Part shown: in pieces, positions 46,085-56,581 of the stretch
Layout of the letters: each line of letters opens with the position of its first letter
How positions within the stretch are numbered: position 1 is the first letter of the stretch
Origin: Fictibacillus marinisediminis
Lineage (GTDB): Bacteria; Bacillota; Bacilli; Bacillales; Fictibacillaceae
Reading direction: 5' to 3'
Assembly (NCBI RefSeq): GCF_023149135.1
Contig: NZ_JAIWJX010000002.1
Location: forward strand, 3,410,001 to 3,474,000
DNA: 64,000 nucleotides
The notes under the pieces: generated by a model
Database searches by the model: none
The model's input: the letters and a program-made list of their open reading frames with translations, nothing else
What the model was told of the DNA's origin: nothing
Made by a program: the position numbers and the translations under genes

Positions 46085-47686
46085 TCAATCTACCCGTTCA
46101 AGGCCTCTTTTGATAAATTGAATGCGCGAGGAGAGCATGGAAACCGTTATTCCATACAGCTCGGCGATCTGGCGCTGGGTTGCGCCGTCTTTTCGTTTTC
46201 TTGACACATAATCAATAGCCGCAGCTATCGCCTTATCATTTCTGAGCAGCGAGCTGTCAGAACGAGCCAGAATCATCGTTTCCAGCCATAAGAACGTCAC
46301 ATCGTCATCAATGGAAGCTCCATTTTCCTTCAGGATAGAAAGGATGCTCAGCCCACTTGCAATGGTCGCAGAAACATTCTCTATGATCTGCTCTCCATCT
46401 TCTCCTTGTATGGAAACCTTTGTACCCGGACTCATCTCTACTAAAAGACTGGCCGCTACTTCTTTAAGGACGGTATGTTCATCATCCCTTGTGCAAAATT
46501 CCTGTAGGGTTTCAATGTTTTCTTCGCTATTATTCCCACGCAGTAAGGTTAAATGCACCAATTTACTTTTTTGCAGACCGCGTGCCACGTTATTAAAGCG
46601 CTGCATGAAATCCCTTTTTTGGGCATTCTCCTGTTTCACAAACGAAGGCACTCGGTATTGATAATCAGCACCTGTGACCGTCAGCTCGCCATTTTGCGCT
46701 TTCTCAAGATAATAAGAAGCGACCTGGCTTTTCGGATCAAGTTCCTGTGCCTTTGACCAGCAGTTTATTGCCCGCTCGGTCCGGCCAAGCGCATGGAATG
46801 AAACAGCCAGTAAATGAAGATAGGAAGGATCACTGTAGTAGTAATGTTTGTTGATGGATGCCAGCCAGCGGTTAGCCCAGTCATGCTCATTAAAGATGCC
46901 GAACGTGCTGCCAAGTTTATAGCGATGGTCAGGATGAATTGGATAGACCTTTTTCATCCCCTCAACCATTTCAGCAGCCTCTTCTTTTTTCCCCAATTGC
47001 TCGTAAAAAATAGCAAGATTACAGAGGGCATTCAAATTGCCCGGATTTTTATCCAGGATGGACGTGAGCACGTTCAATGCTTCCTCAAATTCATTTAAAT
47101 AAAAATGAGTAAGAGCAAGATTGTTATACGCAGCCCAAAACGTAGGATGCTTGCTGATGAGTTCGGCCAGCTGTTTTTTCGCTTCCTTCAAGTCGCCTTT
47201 TTCAATACTGTGCCGGGCCTCTTCATGGCCGATGATCAATTCCTCTTCCTCTGTTAAAGCTTCACTTCCGGTCTCAAAATTGATCAAATCGATCAGTTCA
47301 AGTGCATCATCAAAAAATTCACCGTCAGGATCTTTTTTCATATAAAGCGAGGCATAGGTTTCGGCTTCTGAAAACATTCCCAAATGCGCATAGTTGTTCG
47401 CCATAAAAAAGTAACACTCACTAATATCCTGTCCCATTGTTTCAAGCACCTGCACTAAATACAGGTTAGATTTATCATATTCACCCAGCTCGGCCAATGT
47501 GGATGCGAGCTGGCAATAAAATGCAGGTTCTTCGGGCTGCAGATACACAGCTCGTTCAAATAATTTTCTTGCTTTATCTAAATCCTTCTTCTGGTAAGCT
47601 TTAATACCCCGGTGGAAATAATATTCTCCATCCTGCATGAAAGGAAGTATGCGCATGTCACTTTCCGCGTGATTTTCCTTTTTCAT
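46085..47686 (-). CDS. TPR-repeat protein YvcD-like with C-terminal HTH
   Basis: 533 residues from the ATG at 47686, which follows GGAGGAAAGA; a TTG 12 bases earlier lies in the RBS. Tetratricopeptide repeats span about 20-320 (for example YFHRGIKAYQKKDLDKARKLFERAVYLQPEEP). A middle region (about 340-440) is unassigned. The last 50 residues (DGATQRQIAELYGITVSMLSSRIQFIKRGL) form a helix-turn-helix. It resembles B. subtilis YvcD by position. It is likely a scaffold with possible DNA or protein binding; function unknown. Confidence 0.85.
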   Translation of the reverse strand: MKKENHAESDMRILPFMQDGEYYFHRGIKAYQKKDLDKARKLFERAVYLQPEEPAFYCQLASTLAELGEYDKSNLYLVQVLETMGQDISECYFFMANNYAHLGMFSEAETYASLYMKKDPDGEFFDDALELIDLINFETGSEALTEEEELIIGHEEARHSIEKGDLKEAKKQLAELISKHPTFWAAYNNLALTHFYLNEFEEALNVLTSILDKNPGNLNALCNLAIFYEQLGKKEEAAEMVEGMKKVYPIHPDHRYKLGSTFGIFNEHDWANRWLASINKHYYYSDPSYLHLLAVSFHALGRTERAINCWSKAQELDPKSQVASYYLEKAQNGELTVTGADYQYRVPSFVKQENAQKRDFMQRFNNVARGLQKSKLVHLTLLRGNNSEENIETLQEFCTRDDEHTVLKEVAASLLVEMSPGTKVSIQGEDGEQIIENVSATIASGLSILSILKENGASIDDDVTFLWLETMILARSDSSLLRNDKAIAAAIDYVSRKRKDGATQRQIAELYGITVSMLSSRIQFIKRGLERVD

Positions 47687-47924
47687 TCTTTCCTCCAATT
47701 TCTATGTAAAAAGCATATTACATAGCCTTTATTTCTAGCCGTTCGTTTTCAACCCAAAAAAGTATACCATACACCAAAAGCGTCTTACATACCCTTTTTA
47801 AACTTTGTCAATGAAACTTTCGACAAAGGTTTTATTAAGATTTCATTTTAATCTATGGATCTTTAAAAAACAGCAAGCAAATTGAAAAAATATTGCTGTT
47901 TTTGTCCTGAAGCTTCTTAAGACA
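47687..47924. other. Intergenic stretch between tyrS and the TPR gene
   Basis: No gene visible. It contains AACAGCAA (47869 onward) and TTGCTGTTTTTG (up to 47905), an imperfect hairpin with T runs on both sides that could act as a second, bidirectional terminator. The remainder is AT-rich and probably holds the TPR-gene promoter. Confidence 0.5.
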
Positions 47925-47958
47925 GAAAACCACCGTTTCCTGAAGTGGAAAACGGTGG
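47925..47958 (-). terminator. Terminator of the tyrosyl-tRNA synthetase gene
   Basis: CCACCGTTT (47930-47938) and AAACGGTGG (47950-47958) flank an 11-base loop; TTTTCTG follows on the minus strand, 8 bases after the stop codon. Confidence 0.9.
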
Positions 47959-47965
47959 CCTCAAT

Positions 47966-49210
47966 TTATACAGTTAATTTAACAAACTTTCTTTTTCCTA
48001 CTTGAACGATTGTATCATCTTTTATCTCAATCTCAAGTTTTACGTCTGACACCTTTTCTCCATTAAGCTTCACCCCGCCGTTCTGAATCATTTTACGGGC
48101 TTCACTCTTGGAACTTAACAACTGCAGTTCAACAAGAAGTTCAACGACAGCAACATTTTGATCGCCATTCCACTTCACTTTCGGGATGTCCTCAGGCAAT
48201 GCTCCTTTTTGGAAAACACGCAGAAAATGATGTTCTGCTTTTTCTGCTGCTTCCTTTCCGTGAAACATCCGGACAAAAGTCTTGCCTAGCTGGATTTTCG
48301 CGTCACGAGGGTGGAGGATTCCTTCTTTTAGATCCTCTTTCAGCTTGTTCTTTTCTTCCACCGTGTAGTCTGTGGCCAAATCAATGTACTTCGGCATCAG
48401 TTTATCAGGAATGGACATCGTCTTTCCGAACATCTCATTCGGCTCTTCATTGATTCCGATGTAGTTGCCTTTTGATTTTGACATCTTTTCAACACCGTCA
48501 AGACCTTCAAGTAAAGGCAGCAGCATCACGGCCTGTTTCTCTTTTTTATAGTGTTCCTGCAGGTGCCTCCCCATCAGCACGTTAAAATGCTGATCAGTTC
48601 CCCCGAGTTCAAGATCACTTTCCAGAACAACAGAATCGTAGCCTTGCATAAGCGGGTAAAAGAATTCATGAAGAGAGATCGCCTTGCCCGTAGAGATCCG
48701 CTCTGTAAAATCATTTCGTTCCAGCAAACGAGCAACGGTTATTTTGCCTGCCAACTGGATGACATCCTCAAAGTTCAATTTGGAAAGCCAGTCGGCATTA
48801 TAATGAAGCTCCACCTTTTCCATATCCAGCACTTTGCCGAACTGCTCAAAATAGGTTTGCGCATTGTGTTTCACTTCTTCATCTGTCAGCTGCTTCCGTA
48901 CAGCGGATTTTCCAGTAGGATCCCCGATCTTGCCCGTAAAATCTCCAATGATGAGCTGGATAATGTGCCCGTTTTGCTGAAACTGCTTCAGCTTCTGCAG
49001 AACGACCGTGTGTCCGATATGAACGTCCGGAGCAGAGGGATCCAAACCAAGTTTTACTTTTAGAGGCTTATTCTCAAGCAAGGACTTTGCAATCTTCTGT
49101 TTAAACTCTTCAGCAGGAATGATCTCCTGTACACCATTGGCATACAGCGCATATTGACGCTCCAGCTCGCTCGTTTGGTCAGCTGACAATCGTTGAATAA
49201 AATCTTTCAT
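47966..49210 (-). CDS. tyrZ: Tyrosyl-tRNA synthetase, TyrZ type
   Basis: 414 residues from the ATG at 49210, 10 bases after AAGGAGG; an ATG three codons earlier touches the RBS. HIGH (64-67) and KMSKS (242-246) mark class I; the KMSKS and [11 protein letters not shown] forms are those of the TyrZ (TyrRS-2) clade rather than B. subtilis TyrS. A C-terminal S4 domain ([19 protein letters not shown]) binds tRNA-Tyr. It charges tyrosine and is controlled by the T-box upstream. Whether a second TyrS exists elsewhere cannot be seen. Confidence 0.95.
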   Translation of the reverse strand: MKDFIQRLSADQTSELERQYALYANGVQEIIPAEEFKQKIAKSLLENKPLKVKLGLDPSAPDVHIGHTVVLQKLKQFQQNGHIIQLIIGDFTGKIGDPTGKSAVRKQLTDEEVKHNAQTYFEQFGKVLDMEKVELHYNADWLSKLNFEDVIQLAGKITVARLLERNDFTERISTGKAISLHEFFYPLMQGYDSVVLESDLELGGTDQHFNVLMGRHLQEHYKKEKQAVMLLPLLEGLDGVEKMSKSKGNYIGINEEPNEMFGKTMSIPDKLMPKYIDLATDYTVEEKNKLKEDLKEGILHPRDAKIQLGKTFVRMFHGKEAAEKAEHHFLRVFQKGALPEDIPKVKWNGDQNVAVVELLVELQLLSSKSEARKMIQNGGVKLNGEKVSDVKLEIEIKDDTIVQVGKRKFVKLTV

Positions 49211-49235
49211 CCTAATCATTCCTCCTTAAAAATAT

Positions 49236-49500
49236 AAAAAACCACATCCCTAAAAAAGGGACGTGGTTTTTGCACGCGGTACCACCCTTGTTGAAGCTTA
49301 AAGCTTCCACTCAAGCGAATTAACGGTTCAGGCCGTTCTCTGCTACTGATCTGAAATGAACAACCGGTTCACAAAGAAAGTTCGAGGAGGTAATTCATAC
49401 TTATCTGTGTACCGGTTCACACCACCCACCGGTTCTCTGAAACAGGGAGATAACTACTACTGATTCCTCTCATTACTTTTTTCTCAATTGGTTTCTCACT
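49236..49500 (-). promoter_or_regulatory. Tyrosine T-box leader
   Basis: The T-box AAGGGTGGTACCGCG is at 49275-49290 (minus strand), followed by the terminator AAACCACGTCCC/GGGATGTGGTTTT (49238-49269). A stem-I region lies at about 49370-49480 (GGTGGGTGGTGTGAACCGG). The specifier is probably TAT at 49397-49399 (in ATAAGTATGAA); a nearby TAC is the alternative, and both are tyrosine codons. Uncharged tRNA-Tyr would favour the antiterminator and expression of tyrZ. Confidence 0.93.
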
Positions 49501-49584
49501 AGTTTAGTGTATTCAGTGGGGGAATTCAAGTTTATTCCAGGGATTTGGTTTGGAGGCGTTTGTTGTGGTGGTGAAGAAGTCTGA

Positions 49585-49700
49585 TTAGTTAGATTGGATC
49601 AATTAAGTGCTTGTTTGGCTCAATTAATTTGAGTTAGACTCCAATTATTCTCCAGTTGGCTCAATTATCCCTGATTTACGCTCAATTCATCATTTCATCG
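49585..49700. repeat. Intergenic array C: five degenerate ~20-bp units
   Basis: Consecutive units such as AGATTGGATCAATTAAGTGC, TTTGGCTCAATTAATTTGAG, TTAGACTCCAATTATTCTCC, TTGGCTCAATTATCCCTGA and TTTACGCTCAATTCATCATT. The common unit is TTGGCTCAATTA plus about 8 variable bases. Same length and same TTGGC opening as arrays A and B but a different core. The 49501-49702 gap contains no gene. Confidence 0.75.
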
Positions 49701-49702
49701 CA

Positions 49703-49731
49703 CAAAAAGGCCGCCGAACATCCCGGCGGCC
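49703..49731 (-). terminator. Terminator of the his operon
   Basis: GGCCGCCG (49709-49716) and CGGCGGCC (49724-49731) with a 7-base loop, followed by TTTTTG on the minus strand, 14 bases after the hisIE stop. Confidence 0.92.
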
Positions 49732-49744
49732 CCACAATTGCTTT

Positions 49745-50527
49745 TTATTTTCGATCCTTGGAAGTATGTCGCTCTTCTAATACGCCCAAAACTTCAGCAA
49801 ACGGAAGCTTTTGTTCCTGCAAAAGGACAAGAAGGTGATAAATCAAGTCGGCTGCTTCCCATTTCAGTTCTTCTTTGTCGCGATTCTTTGCGGCAATGAT
49901 CACCTCTGAAGCTTCTTCTCCGACCTTTTTCAATATCTTGTCCACACCTTTATCAAAAAGATAGGTAGTGTATGCTCCCTCAGGCATCTGCCGCTCTCGC
50001 TCGGCAATCAGCCCCTGCAGCACATTAAGTATTTCAGGAGATTTACTTCCTCCTGCTTTGCCCGGAACAACATCCCCGTACGATGTTTTCCCTTCAGTGG
50101 CTGATCCATCGGTGACTGACACGTCGGTGGCTGGCACGTCGGTGACTGGCACCGAACTTATGGTGCCTGTAACCGAACCTCGTAGAAGCTCTTGATCAAC
50201 CGAACCTCGCAGTGATGCTTCCCCAGAAAAACAACTCTCAGCCCCGGTATGGCACGCAGGGCCCTTCGGATCGACAAACACGACGAGCGCATCCTGGTCG
50301 CAGTCCATGCGGATGTCCACAACTTTTTGCGTGTTGCCGGACGTTTCACCCTTGTGCCAGAGCTCCTGGCGGGAACGGCTGTAGAATACCGTTTCACCAA
50401 TCTCGAGTGTTTTTTTCAGTGATTCTTCATTCATATAGGCAAGGGTAAGCACCGTTTTCGTTCGGGCGTCCTGAACGATGGCCGGCACCAGCCCTTTTTC
50501 ATCAAACTTTACGGAAGACACATTCAT
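49745..50527 (-). CDS. hisIE: Bifunctional phosphoribosyl-AMP cyclohydrolase / phosphoribosyl-ATP pyrophosphatase with expanded linker
   Basis: 260 residues, about 50 longer than the usual Bacillus HisI(E). HisI part (1-102): DCDQD Mg-binding (75-79), zinc cysteines C76, C92, C99 ([10 protein letters not shown]). HisE part (165-260): [20 protein letters not shown] and [14 protein letters not shown], MazG-like. The linker 103-164 is low-complexity ([19 protein letters not shown]) and is encoded by tandem 15-bp repeats (50109-50153). Steps 2 and 3 of histidine synthesis. Overlaps hisF by 4 bases. Catalytic residues are intact, so the insertion should be tolerated. Confidence 0.95.
   Translation of the reverse strand: MNVSSVKFDEKGLVPAIVQDARTKTVLTLAYMNEESLKKTLEIGETVFYSRSRQELWHKGETSGNTQKVVDIRMDCDQDALVVFVDPKGPACHTGAESCFSGEASLRGSVDQELLRGSVTGTISSVPVTDVPATDVSVTDGSATEGKTSYGDVVPGKAGGSKSPEILNVLQGLIAERERQMPEGAYTTYLFDKGVDKILKKVGEEASEVIIAAKNRDKEELKWEAADLIYHLLVLLQEQKLPFAEVLGVLEERHTSKDRK
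50109..50153. repeat. Three 15-bp tandem repeats inside hisIE
   Basis: TCGGTGACTGACACG, TCGGTGGCTGGCACG and TCGGTGACTGGCACC in direct succession, in frame, encoding the linker. The next bases contain GGTGCCTGTAACC (50162-50174) and a duplicated CCGAACCTCG (about 50173 and 50199). All resemble the dispersed GGTGCC-N-GGCACC palindrome. Confidence 0.85.
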
Positions 50528-51282
50528 CGGATCACCACTCCTTTTTCTTTTAGCTCTTTCTTTACTTCTCTAACCGACGTTTCCTTATAATGAAAGATGC
50601 TGGCAGCAAGACCTGCATCTGCTTTTCCTTCTGTAAAAGCTTCATGGAAGTGCTGTGCATTCCCCGCTCCGCCGGATGCGATGACCGGAACCGTAACTGC
50701 TTCACTTACTGCTTTCGTCAGTGCCAGATTAAAACCGCTCTTTTCTCCGTCCTGATCCATGCTCGTCAGCAAAATTTCGCCTGCACCCCGCTTGACCGCC
50801 TCTTTCGCCCATGCCGTTACTTCCCACTCGGTCGGTTTTCTGCCCCCATGAGTATAGACACGCCAAGAACCAAGAGATTCATCATACTTGGCATCGATCG
50901 CTGTGACAATACATTGGGAACCGAAGTAATCAGCTCCTTCTGTAATGAGCTCAGGGCGCAAAAGTGCAGCTGTATTAACAGAAACTTTATCGGCGCCTGC
51001 TCGCAGCACACGTTTCATGTCTTCCAGTGAATTGATGCCTCCACCTACGGTAAACGGGATGGCAAGCTGACTCGCCACCCGGTCCACGACATCGATCATC
51101 GTCTGCCGGCCTTCATGAGAAGCGGAAATATCAAGAAAGACAAGCTCATCCGCACCTTCCCGGTCATAAAAAGCTGCAAGCTCGACCGGATCACCAGCGT
51201 CAATGAGGTTGACGAACTGTATGCCTTTTACAACTCTGCCTTCTTTGACATCAAGACAGGGAATGATTCGTTTTGTCAGCAT
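50524..51282 (-). CDS. hisF: Imidazole glycerol phosphate synthase cyclase subunit
   Basis: 252 residues, TIM barrel. [19 protein letters not shown] starts the barrel with the catalytic aspartate D11 (PCLDV), and DQDGEKSGF (second catalytic aspartate) and [11 protein letters not shown] complete it. It uses ammonia from HisH to convert PRFAR to IGP and AICAR. The ATG directly follows the hisA stop. Confidence 0.98.
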   Translation of the reverse strand: MLTKRIIPCLDVKEGRVVKGIQFVNLIDAGDPVELAAFYDREGADELVFLDISASHEGRQTMIDVVDRVASQLAIPFTVGGGINSLEDMKRVLRAGADKVSVNTAALLRPELITEGADYFGSQCIVTAIDAKYDESLGSWRVYTHGGRKPTEWEVTAWAKEAVKRGAGEILLTSMDQDGEKSGFNLALTKAVSEAVTVPVIASGGAGNAQHFHEAFTEGKADAGLAASIFHYKETSVREVKKELKEKGVVIR

Positions 51283-52011
51283 TTATTTCACCTTCTCCAG
51301 CGCTTCCTCTAGTGTAAATCTGCCTGTGTACAGTGCTTTCCCGATAATCGCACCGCCAATGCCGCGGTGGTCTTTTTTCAGCGTTTCAAGATCAGCCAGA
51401 GAGCTGATGCCTCCTGATGCGATCACGTTTTTACCCGTTAGACCGGCTAGCTGGCCGATCGCTTCGGTGTTCGGCCCTTGCAGGGTACCGTCCTTCGAGA
51501 TATCTGTAAAAATAAACGTCTCTGCTCCTTCATTCGACAGCCGCTCAGCAAGATCAGCCGCTTTGATCTCCGACGTGTTCAGCCATCCTTCAGTCGCCAC
51601 ATAGCCGTCTCGAGCATCAATTCCAATTGCAATCCGTGCTCCGTAAGTACGAAGCATTTTTAGTACAAACTCCGGATTGGAAATCGCCGCGCTTCCCAGG
51701 ATCACACGGTTCACTCCCTCTTCCAGATAGAAGGCCACATCCTCTTCCGTGCGTATTCCGCCTCCTATCTGTACAGAAACCTGAAGTTCTTTGGCGACTC
51801 GGACAGCATGCTGGTGATTGACCCTCTCCCCCGACTTTGCACCATCAAGATCAACCATATGAATCCATTTTGCACCCGCTTCCGCGAATTGCTTGGCCAT
51901 GTCAAAAGGGGAATCTCCATAAACGGTTTCCTGATTATAATCTCCCTGCAGCAGCCTTACGCATTTCCCGCCGCGCATATCAATGGCTGGATACAATAAA
52001 AATTCACTCAT
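51283..52011 (-). CDS. hisA: ProFAR isomerase
   Basis: 242 residues from the ATG at 52011, which overlaps the hisH stop (ATGA); a long open extension upstream runs antiparallel to nothing and has no [17 protein letters not shown] holds the catalytic D11-type aspartate; [14 protein letters not shown] the second; VIASGGISS the phosphate loop. Isomerises ProFAR to PRFAR. Confidence 0.98.
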   Translation of the reverse strand: MSEFLLYPAIDMRGGKCVRLLQGDYNQETVYGDSPFDMAKQFAEAGAKWIHMVDLDGAKSGERVNHQHAVRVAKELQVSVQIGGGIRTEEDVAFYLEEGVNRVILGSAAISNPEFVLKMLRTYGARIAIGIDARDGYVATEGWLNTSEIKAADLAERLSNEGAETFIFTDISKDGTLQGPNTEAIGQLAGLTGKNVIASGGISSLADLETLKKDHRGIGGAIIGKALYTGRFTLEEALEKVK

Positions 52012-52643
52012 GCCTTCGCCTCCTCTGCCAGATTGCAAAAATTGCTTAAAATCGTCATGCCGACTTCTGAACTTTTTTCCGGATGAAATTGTGTACCGAA
52101 AATATTGTTCTGTCCGACTACCGCGGGCACGCTTTGGCCACCGTATTGCGCCTGGGCAATCAAACAATCGCTGTCACCCGTTTGGACCGCATAGGAATGA
52201 ACAAAATAAACATAGCCTTCATCCAGGTTTTCAATCAACGGAGAAGTTCGGTTGTACTCAAGCTTATTCCATCCCATATGCGGTACTTTGTACGTCTCAC
52301 CGCTGCTCGTTTTTCCTGAGAAACGTTCGACTGTTCCGGGAAGCAGACCTAACCCTTTGGTGATGCCATTTTCCTCGCTTTCTTCAAAAAGAATCTGCAT
52401 GCCGAGGCAGATACCGAGCAGCGGCTTTCCTGCAGTTGCTTCTTCTTTAATAAAATCTGCCAGTCCTGTTCCGTTTAAAATGGCCATGGCGTCCTTAAAC
52501 GACCCTACACCCGGCAGGAGAAGCTTATCTGCTTTTGCCAGCTCTTCTATTTGATCAGAAAGAAAGTAAGGCTGATCAAGGCGTTCGAGGGCGGAACTTA
52601 CGGAGTGCAGGTTCCCCATCCCGTAATCGATAATGCCGATCAT
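52008..52643 (-). CDS. hisH: Imidazole glycerol phosphate synthase glutaminase subunit
   Basis: 211 residues, class I glutamine amidotransferase. [16 protein letters not shown] (nucleophile Cys), and the [10 protein letters not shown] histidine/glutamate pair are intact. Supplies ammonia to HisF. Its ATG directly follows the hisB stop with no gap. Confidence 0.98.
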   Translation of the reverse strand: MIGIIDYGMGNLHSVSSALERLDQPYFLSDQIEELAKADKLLLPGVGSFKDAMAILNGTGLADFIKEEATAGKPLLGICLGMQILFEESEENGITKGLGLLPGTVERFSGKTSSGETYKVPHMGWNKLEYNRTSPLIENLDEGYVYFVHSYAVQTGDSDCLIAQAQYGGQSVPAVVGQNNIFGTQFHPEKSSEVGMTILSNFCNLAEEAKA

Positions 52644-53234
52644 TTATAACATCCCCTTTGTTGAAGGAACACCCTTCACACGGGGATCGATAAGGGTCGC
52701 TTCATCTAACGCTTTCGCGAAGGCCTTAAATACGGCTTCAATCATATGATGGGTGTTTGTTCCGTAATGCACAATTACATGAAGATTCATTCGTGCTTCC
52801 AGTGCAAGCTTCCAGAAAAACTCGTGCACAAGCTCTGTATCAAATGTCCCTACCTTTTGAGAAGGGAATTCTGCGCGAAACTCAAGATGAGGACGGTTGC
52901 TTAAGTCGATGGCCACTTGGGCAAGGGTTTCATCCATCGGCACAAAAGCGTTCCCATAGCGCTTAATCCCCTTTTTATCGCCAAGAGCTTCCTTGATTGC
53001 TGTTCCAAGACAGATTCCAACATCCTCTGTCGTGTGGTGATCATCAATCTCCGTATCTCCAGTGGCTTTCACCGATAGATTAAATAAGCCATGCCGGGTA
53101 AACCCGTCCAGCATGTGGTTTAAGAAAGGAACAGGTGTGTCGATGTCCGATTGTCCTTCGCCATCAATGGAAAACTCCAGGGCGATCTGCGTTTCTTTTG
53201 TATTTCTTTCTATTGAATAGGTTCGGTTACTCAT
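52644..53234 (-). CDS. hisB: Imidazoleglycerol-phosphate dehydratase
   Basis: 196 residues, monofunctional type. [24 protein letters not shown] and [15 protein letters not shown](V)..[16 protein letters not shown] are the two metal-binding repeats. Removes water from IGP to give imidazole acetol phosphate. Overlaps hisD by 8 bases. Confidence 0.98.
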   Translation of the reverse strand: MSNRTYSIERNTKETQIALEFSIDGEGQSDIDTPVPFLNHMLDGFTRHGLFNLSVKATGDTEIDDHHTTEDVGICLGTAIKEALGDKKGIKRYGNAFVPMDETLAQVAIDLSNRPHLEFRAEFPSQKVGTFDTELVHEFFWKLALEARMNLHVIVHYGTNTHHMIEAVFKAFAKALDEATLIDPRVKGVPSTKGML

Positions 53235-54507
53235 GTTCAGTTTCCCCCAATCGCTTCTCTACTGCCCGTGCGTGTGCTTCCAGACCTTCGAGCCGGGCAA
53301 ATGCGGCTATCTTTTTAGCGTTATCCTTAATGGCTGTTTCACTGTACATGATGACACTTGATTTTTTCGTAAAATCGTCCACATTGAGCGGCGATGAAAA
53401 ACGTGCGGTTCCACTGGTCGGCAAAACATGGTTGCTGCCGGCAAAGTAATCACCAACTGGCTCTGAGCTGTTCGGGCCAAGAAAAATTGCACCCGCATGT
53501 TTAATTTGCCCCAGCAGTTCCATCGGGCTTTCCGTCATCACTTCCAAATGCTCCGGTGCGATTTCATTGATTAGATGGATGCCGTCTTTCAAATTGTCCA
53601 CGAGATAGATGGCCCCATAATTCCGTACCGCTTCTCCTGCGATCTCTCTGCGTGGAAGCGTCTGCAGCTGCTTGTCCACTTCTTCTGCCACTTGTTCTGC
53701 CAGGACTTCTGATGTTGTTACCAAAACAGCCGCTGATCTCGGATCATGCTCCGCCTGTGAAAGCAAGTCAGCAGCAATGTAGGAAGGATTGGCAGTCTGA
53801 TCAGCCAATACAGCGATTTCACTCGGACCTGCAATCATATCAATATCGACCGTTCCAAATACTTCACGTTTCGCGAGTGCCACATAAAGGTTTCCGGGTC
53901 CAACAATTTTATCTACGTTCTGGATCGTTTCTGTTCCGTAAGCAAGAGCCCCAATGGCCTGTGCTCCGCCGCTTTTATAGATCTCAGCCACGCCGCTTTC
54001 ATTGGCGGCTACCAGGACACCAGCCGGGAGCTTCCCGTTTTTGTCAGGCGGGGAAATCAGCACGATCCGCTCTACGCCAGCCACCTTTGCTGGTGTTACA
54101 CCCATAAGCACGGACGAAGGATAAGCTGCTGTACCACCGGGAACATACACGCCTACGGAATCAAGCGGTGTAATTTTCTGGCCAAGCAGTGTACCATCCT
54201 GTCTAGTAAAAAACCATGATTGCTTTTTTTGCTGAACATGGTATTCCTCTATGTTCCTGGCGGCTTCTTTTATGATTTCAACCATTTCATCGTCGATTTC
54301 CTCGTATGCCTGCCGAATTTCTTCTGGTGACACCTGCAGTTCCTTCAGCTGCACTCCGTCAAACTTCTCTGTCAGCTCAAAAAGTGCGGCATCTCCCTGT
54401 TCTTTTACCTGGTTTAAGATACTTTTGACAGAAGAAAGCTGAGCTTCAGAGTCCTGATCGATGCCTCGCTGTAAACTTTTTAGGTCTATCGCTCTCTCAA
54501 TCTTCAC
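53227..54507 (-). CDS. hisD: Histidinol dehydrogenase
   Basis: 426 residues. [35 protein letters not shown] and the C-terminal zinc/catalytic region [12 protein letters not shown] are conserved. Oxidises histidinol to histidine with two NAD. A GTG start overlaps the hisG stop (GTGA). hisC, needed for the pathway, is not in this operon. Confidence 0.98.
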   Translation of the reverse strand: MKIERAIDLKSLQRGIDQDSEAQLSSVKSILNQVKEQGDAALFELTEKFDGVQLKELQVSPEEIRQAYEEIDDEMVEIIKEAARNIEEYHVQQKKQSWFFTRQDGTLLGQKITPLDSVGVYVPGGTAAYPSSVLMGVTPAKVAGVERIVLISPPDKNGKLPAGVLVAANESGVAEIYKSGGAQAIGALAYGTETIQNVDKIVGPGNLYVALAKREVFGTVDIDMIAGPSEIAVLADQTANPSYIAADLLSQAEHDPRSAAVLVTTSEVLAEQVAEEVDKQLQTLPRREIAGEAVRNYGAIYLVDNLKDGIHLINEIAPEHLEVMTESPMELLGQIKHAGAIFLGPNSSEPVGDYFAGSNHVLPTSGTARFSSPLNVDDFTKKSSVIMYSETAIKDNAKKIAAFARLEGLEAHARAVEKRLGETEHE

Positions 54508-55148
54508 AGTACTTCCTCCTTGCTCTCTACCACTTTGCTAAGACGTTCGACCAGCTCATCAATAACCCCTGCTTTCATGCGGTAGCTCGCTGGATTGACG
54601 ATGATTCTGGACGTAATTCCCCGGATTTTTTCCATTTCTACAAGGCCGTTCTCCTTCAATGTTCTTCCGCTAGAAACGATATCGACAATGCGGTCCGCCA
54701 ATCCGATCAGCGGAGCGAGCTCAATGGATCCATTCAATTTGATGATCTCCACCTGTTCTCCCTGCTCCCGGAAATACTGTGCCGCCACATTCGGATATTT
54801 CGTCGCAATCTTAGGTGCCACCGAGTTTTCTCTTTGTCCGGGAAGGCCGGCCACAGCCAGATAACAGCCGCTGATTTTCAGGTCCAGGACTTCATATACA
54901 TCCCGTTCTTCTTCAAGCATTACGTCTTTTCCAGCGATCCCTACATCTGCAACGCCGTGCTCCACATAAGTGGGAACGTCCATCGGCTTGGCCAGGATAA
55001 AACGCATCCCTGCTTCTTCTATTTCAATAATGAGTTTTCTCGAATCTTCAAATTCGGGAGGCAGCGGATAACCCGCCTGGCGCAAAAGCTCTACTGCTTC
55101 CTGAAAAATCCGCCCTTTTGGCATTGCTACCGTTAATAAGCTGCTCAT
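54504..55148 (-). CDS. hisG: ATP phosphoribosyltransferase, short form
   Basis: 214 residues, the short HisG that lacks the C-terminal regulatory domain and needs His[19 protein letters not shown], and the PRPP-binding [16 protein letters not shown] are seen. First step of histidine synthesis. Overlaps hisZ by 4 bases. Confidence 0.98.
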   Translation of the reverse strand: MSSLLTVAMPKGRIFQEAVELLRQAGYPLPPEFEDSRKLIIEIEEAGMRFILAKPMDVPTYVEHGVADVGIAGKDVMLEEERDVYEVLDLKISGCYLAVAGLPGQRENSVAPKIATKYPNVAAQYFREQGEQVEIIKLNGSIELAPLIGLADRIVDIVSSGRTLKENGLVEMEKIRGITSRIIVNPASYRMKAGVIDELVERLSKVVESKEEVL

Positions 55149-56326
55149 TGTACCTCCCCTTTCTCCGGTTTGCCGATATAATAAATGACTTCTTGAAAAC
55201 GGCCGCTGTATTCATCAACGCTGCCGACCCCTGAAATATCCTGAACAACAGCAGATAGCCCTTTTTCGCGAAGTTCTCTTGATTTTTCGATGGCTTCTTT
55301 TCTGCGGTCCGGACTAAAAACGATGCATGTTCGAGGGTTAAGTGGCTCTTTCACGTTCAATGCCTCGATCAAGTAATCAAGCCGGATACCGAAACCGATC
55401 GCCTGCGCACTCCTGCCGAATTCACCGAGCAGCTGATCATATCTGCCTCCGCTGCATAGCGGAAAGCCAAGCTCATTGGTATATCCTTCGAAAACGATGC
55501 CCGTGTAATAGCTCATATGGCTGAAGAGCGTAAAATCAAGGACGACTTTATCTTTTACTCCGTACAAATCTAAAATTGAAAAAAGCTCCTGTAAATCAGC
55601 AACTGCTTTTTTCCCTCCAGGTGCTGACATATCTTTGGCCTCATCCAGGATCTCTTCTCCTCCCCGCAGGTGAAGCAGTTCCAGCAATCGTTTTTTATCA
55701 ATGGACGACAGTGCCAGGTTTTTCACATGACTGGCATAGCCTACATAATTTTTTTCATATAAATATCGCAAAAGTTCTTCTGCTCGCTCAGCGTTTCCGA
55801 GCACTTCAAGAAAAAGTTCATTAAGGAATCCAATATGCCCCACGGCCACTTTAAACTCTTGCAGTCCTGCCTTTGAGAGGGCTGACACCATGAGCGCGAT
55901 AACCTCCGCATCCGCACTTGAAGTTCCATCGCCAATCAGTTCGACGCCTACTTGTTCAAATTCTGCAGGGCGGCCTCCTTCCCGCTGCTGTGAACGGAAT
56001 ACAGCCGAATCATATGCCAGACGAATGGGATACGAAACATCTTTCATGCTCGAAGAAACCACTCGGGCGATCGGCGCTGTCATGTCTGGCCTGAGGACGA
56101 GCGTTTTTCCTTCTGAATCCATTAGTTTAAAGAGCTGCTGATCCAGGATCGCAGATGCTTCGCCTACTGTATCGTAATATTCTAAAGTAGGGGTTTGAAT
56201 GAACTGATAGCCCCATCCTTTGATCTCCTGTTCCATCACCTTACGAACCTGCTGTTTTACTTGATATAACACGGGAAGAGTATCTCTCATCCCCATTGGT
56301 TTTTCGAAAACAAACGGCTTTGACAT
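55145..56326 (-). CDS. hisZ: ATP phosphoribosyltransferase regulatory subunit HisZ
   Basis: 393 residues of the HisRS-like catalytic fold without the anticodon domain's charging role. [38 protein letters not shown] and [12 protein letters not shown] are class II landmarks. It forms a hetero-octamer with the short HisG and confers histidine feedback. First gene of hisZGDBHAFI(E). GAAGGTG precedes the ATG. Confidence 0.97.
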   Translation of the reverse strand: MSKPFVFEKPMGMRDTLPVLYQVKQQVRKVMEQEIKGWGYQFIQTPTLEYYDTVGEASAILDQQLFKLMDSEGKTLVLRPDMTAPIARVVSSSMKDVSYPIRLAYDSAVFRSQQREGGRPAEFEQVGVELIGDGTSSADAEVIALMVSALSKAGLQEFKVAVGHIGFLNELFLEVLGNAERAEELLRYLYEKNYVGYASHVKNLALSSIDKKRLLELLHLRGGEEILDEAKDMSAPGGKKAVADLQELFSILDLYGVKDKVVLDFTLFSHMSYYTGIVFEGYTNELGFPLCSGGRYDQLLGEFGRSAQAIGFGIRLDYLIEALNVKEPLNPRTCIVFSPDRRKEAIEKSRELREKGLSAVVQDISGVGSVDEYSGRFQEVIYYIGKPEKGEVQ

Positions 56327-56388
56327 TGACTCACACCTTCACTTCGCTTTAGTTCGCTAATATACTACCGAGATAAAATATACGTTGT

Positions 56389-56417
56389 AGTCTACACCTC
56401 TTTTTGTCATTCGTCAA
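56389..56417 (-). promoter_or_regulatory. Candidate sigma-A promoter of the his operon
   Basis: TTGACG (56412-56417), 17-base spacer, TAGACT (56389-56394) on the minus strand, about 60 bases before hisZ. I see no T-box or other leader structure in 56327-56581, so control by a DNA-binding protein is more likely than a histidine T-box. Confidence 0.65.
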
Positions 56418-56581
56418 CCGAAAGAGCGGGAATGCAACACTTGCAGCCTTGACCCTTTTATCGATAAAATACGTTACAGACGGATGAAAAAGGGAATACT
56501 TGATGGGAGCTAAAAACATAGGATTCACTTCAGTTAATTTAGTATTTCACAAAAAAACTCTACTATAAAGGAGCATACATA

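Noticed and set aside
56327..56581. Histidine T-box ahead of hisZ
   Set aside because: No AGGGTGGNACCGCG-type T-box and no terminator hairpin are present in the leader.
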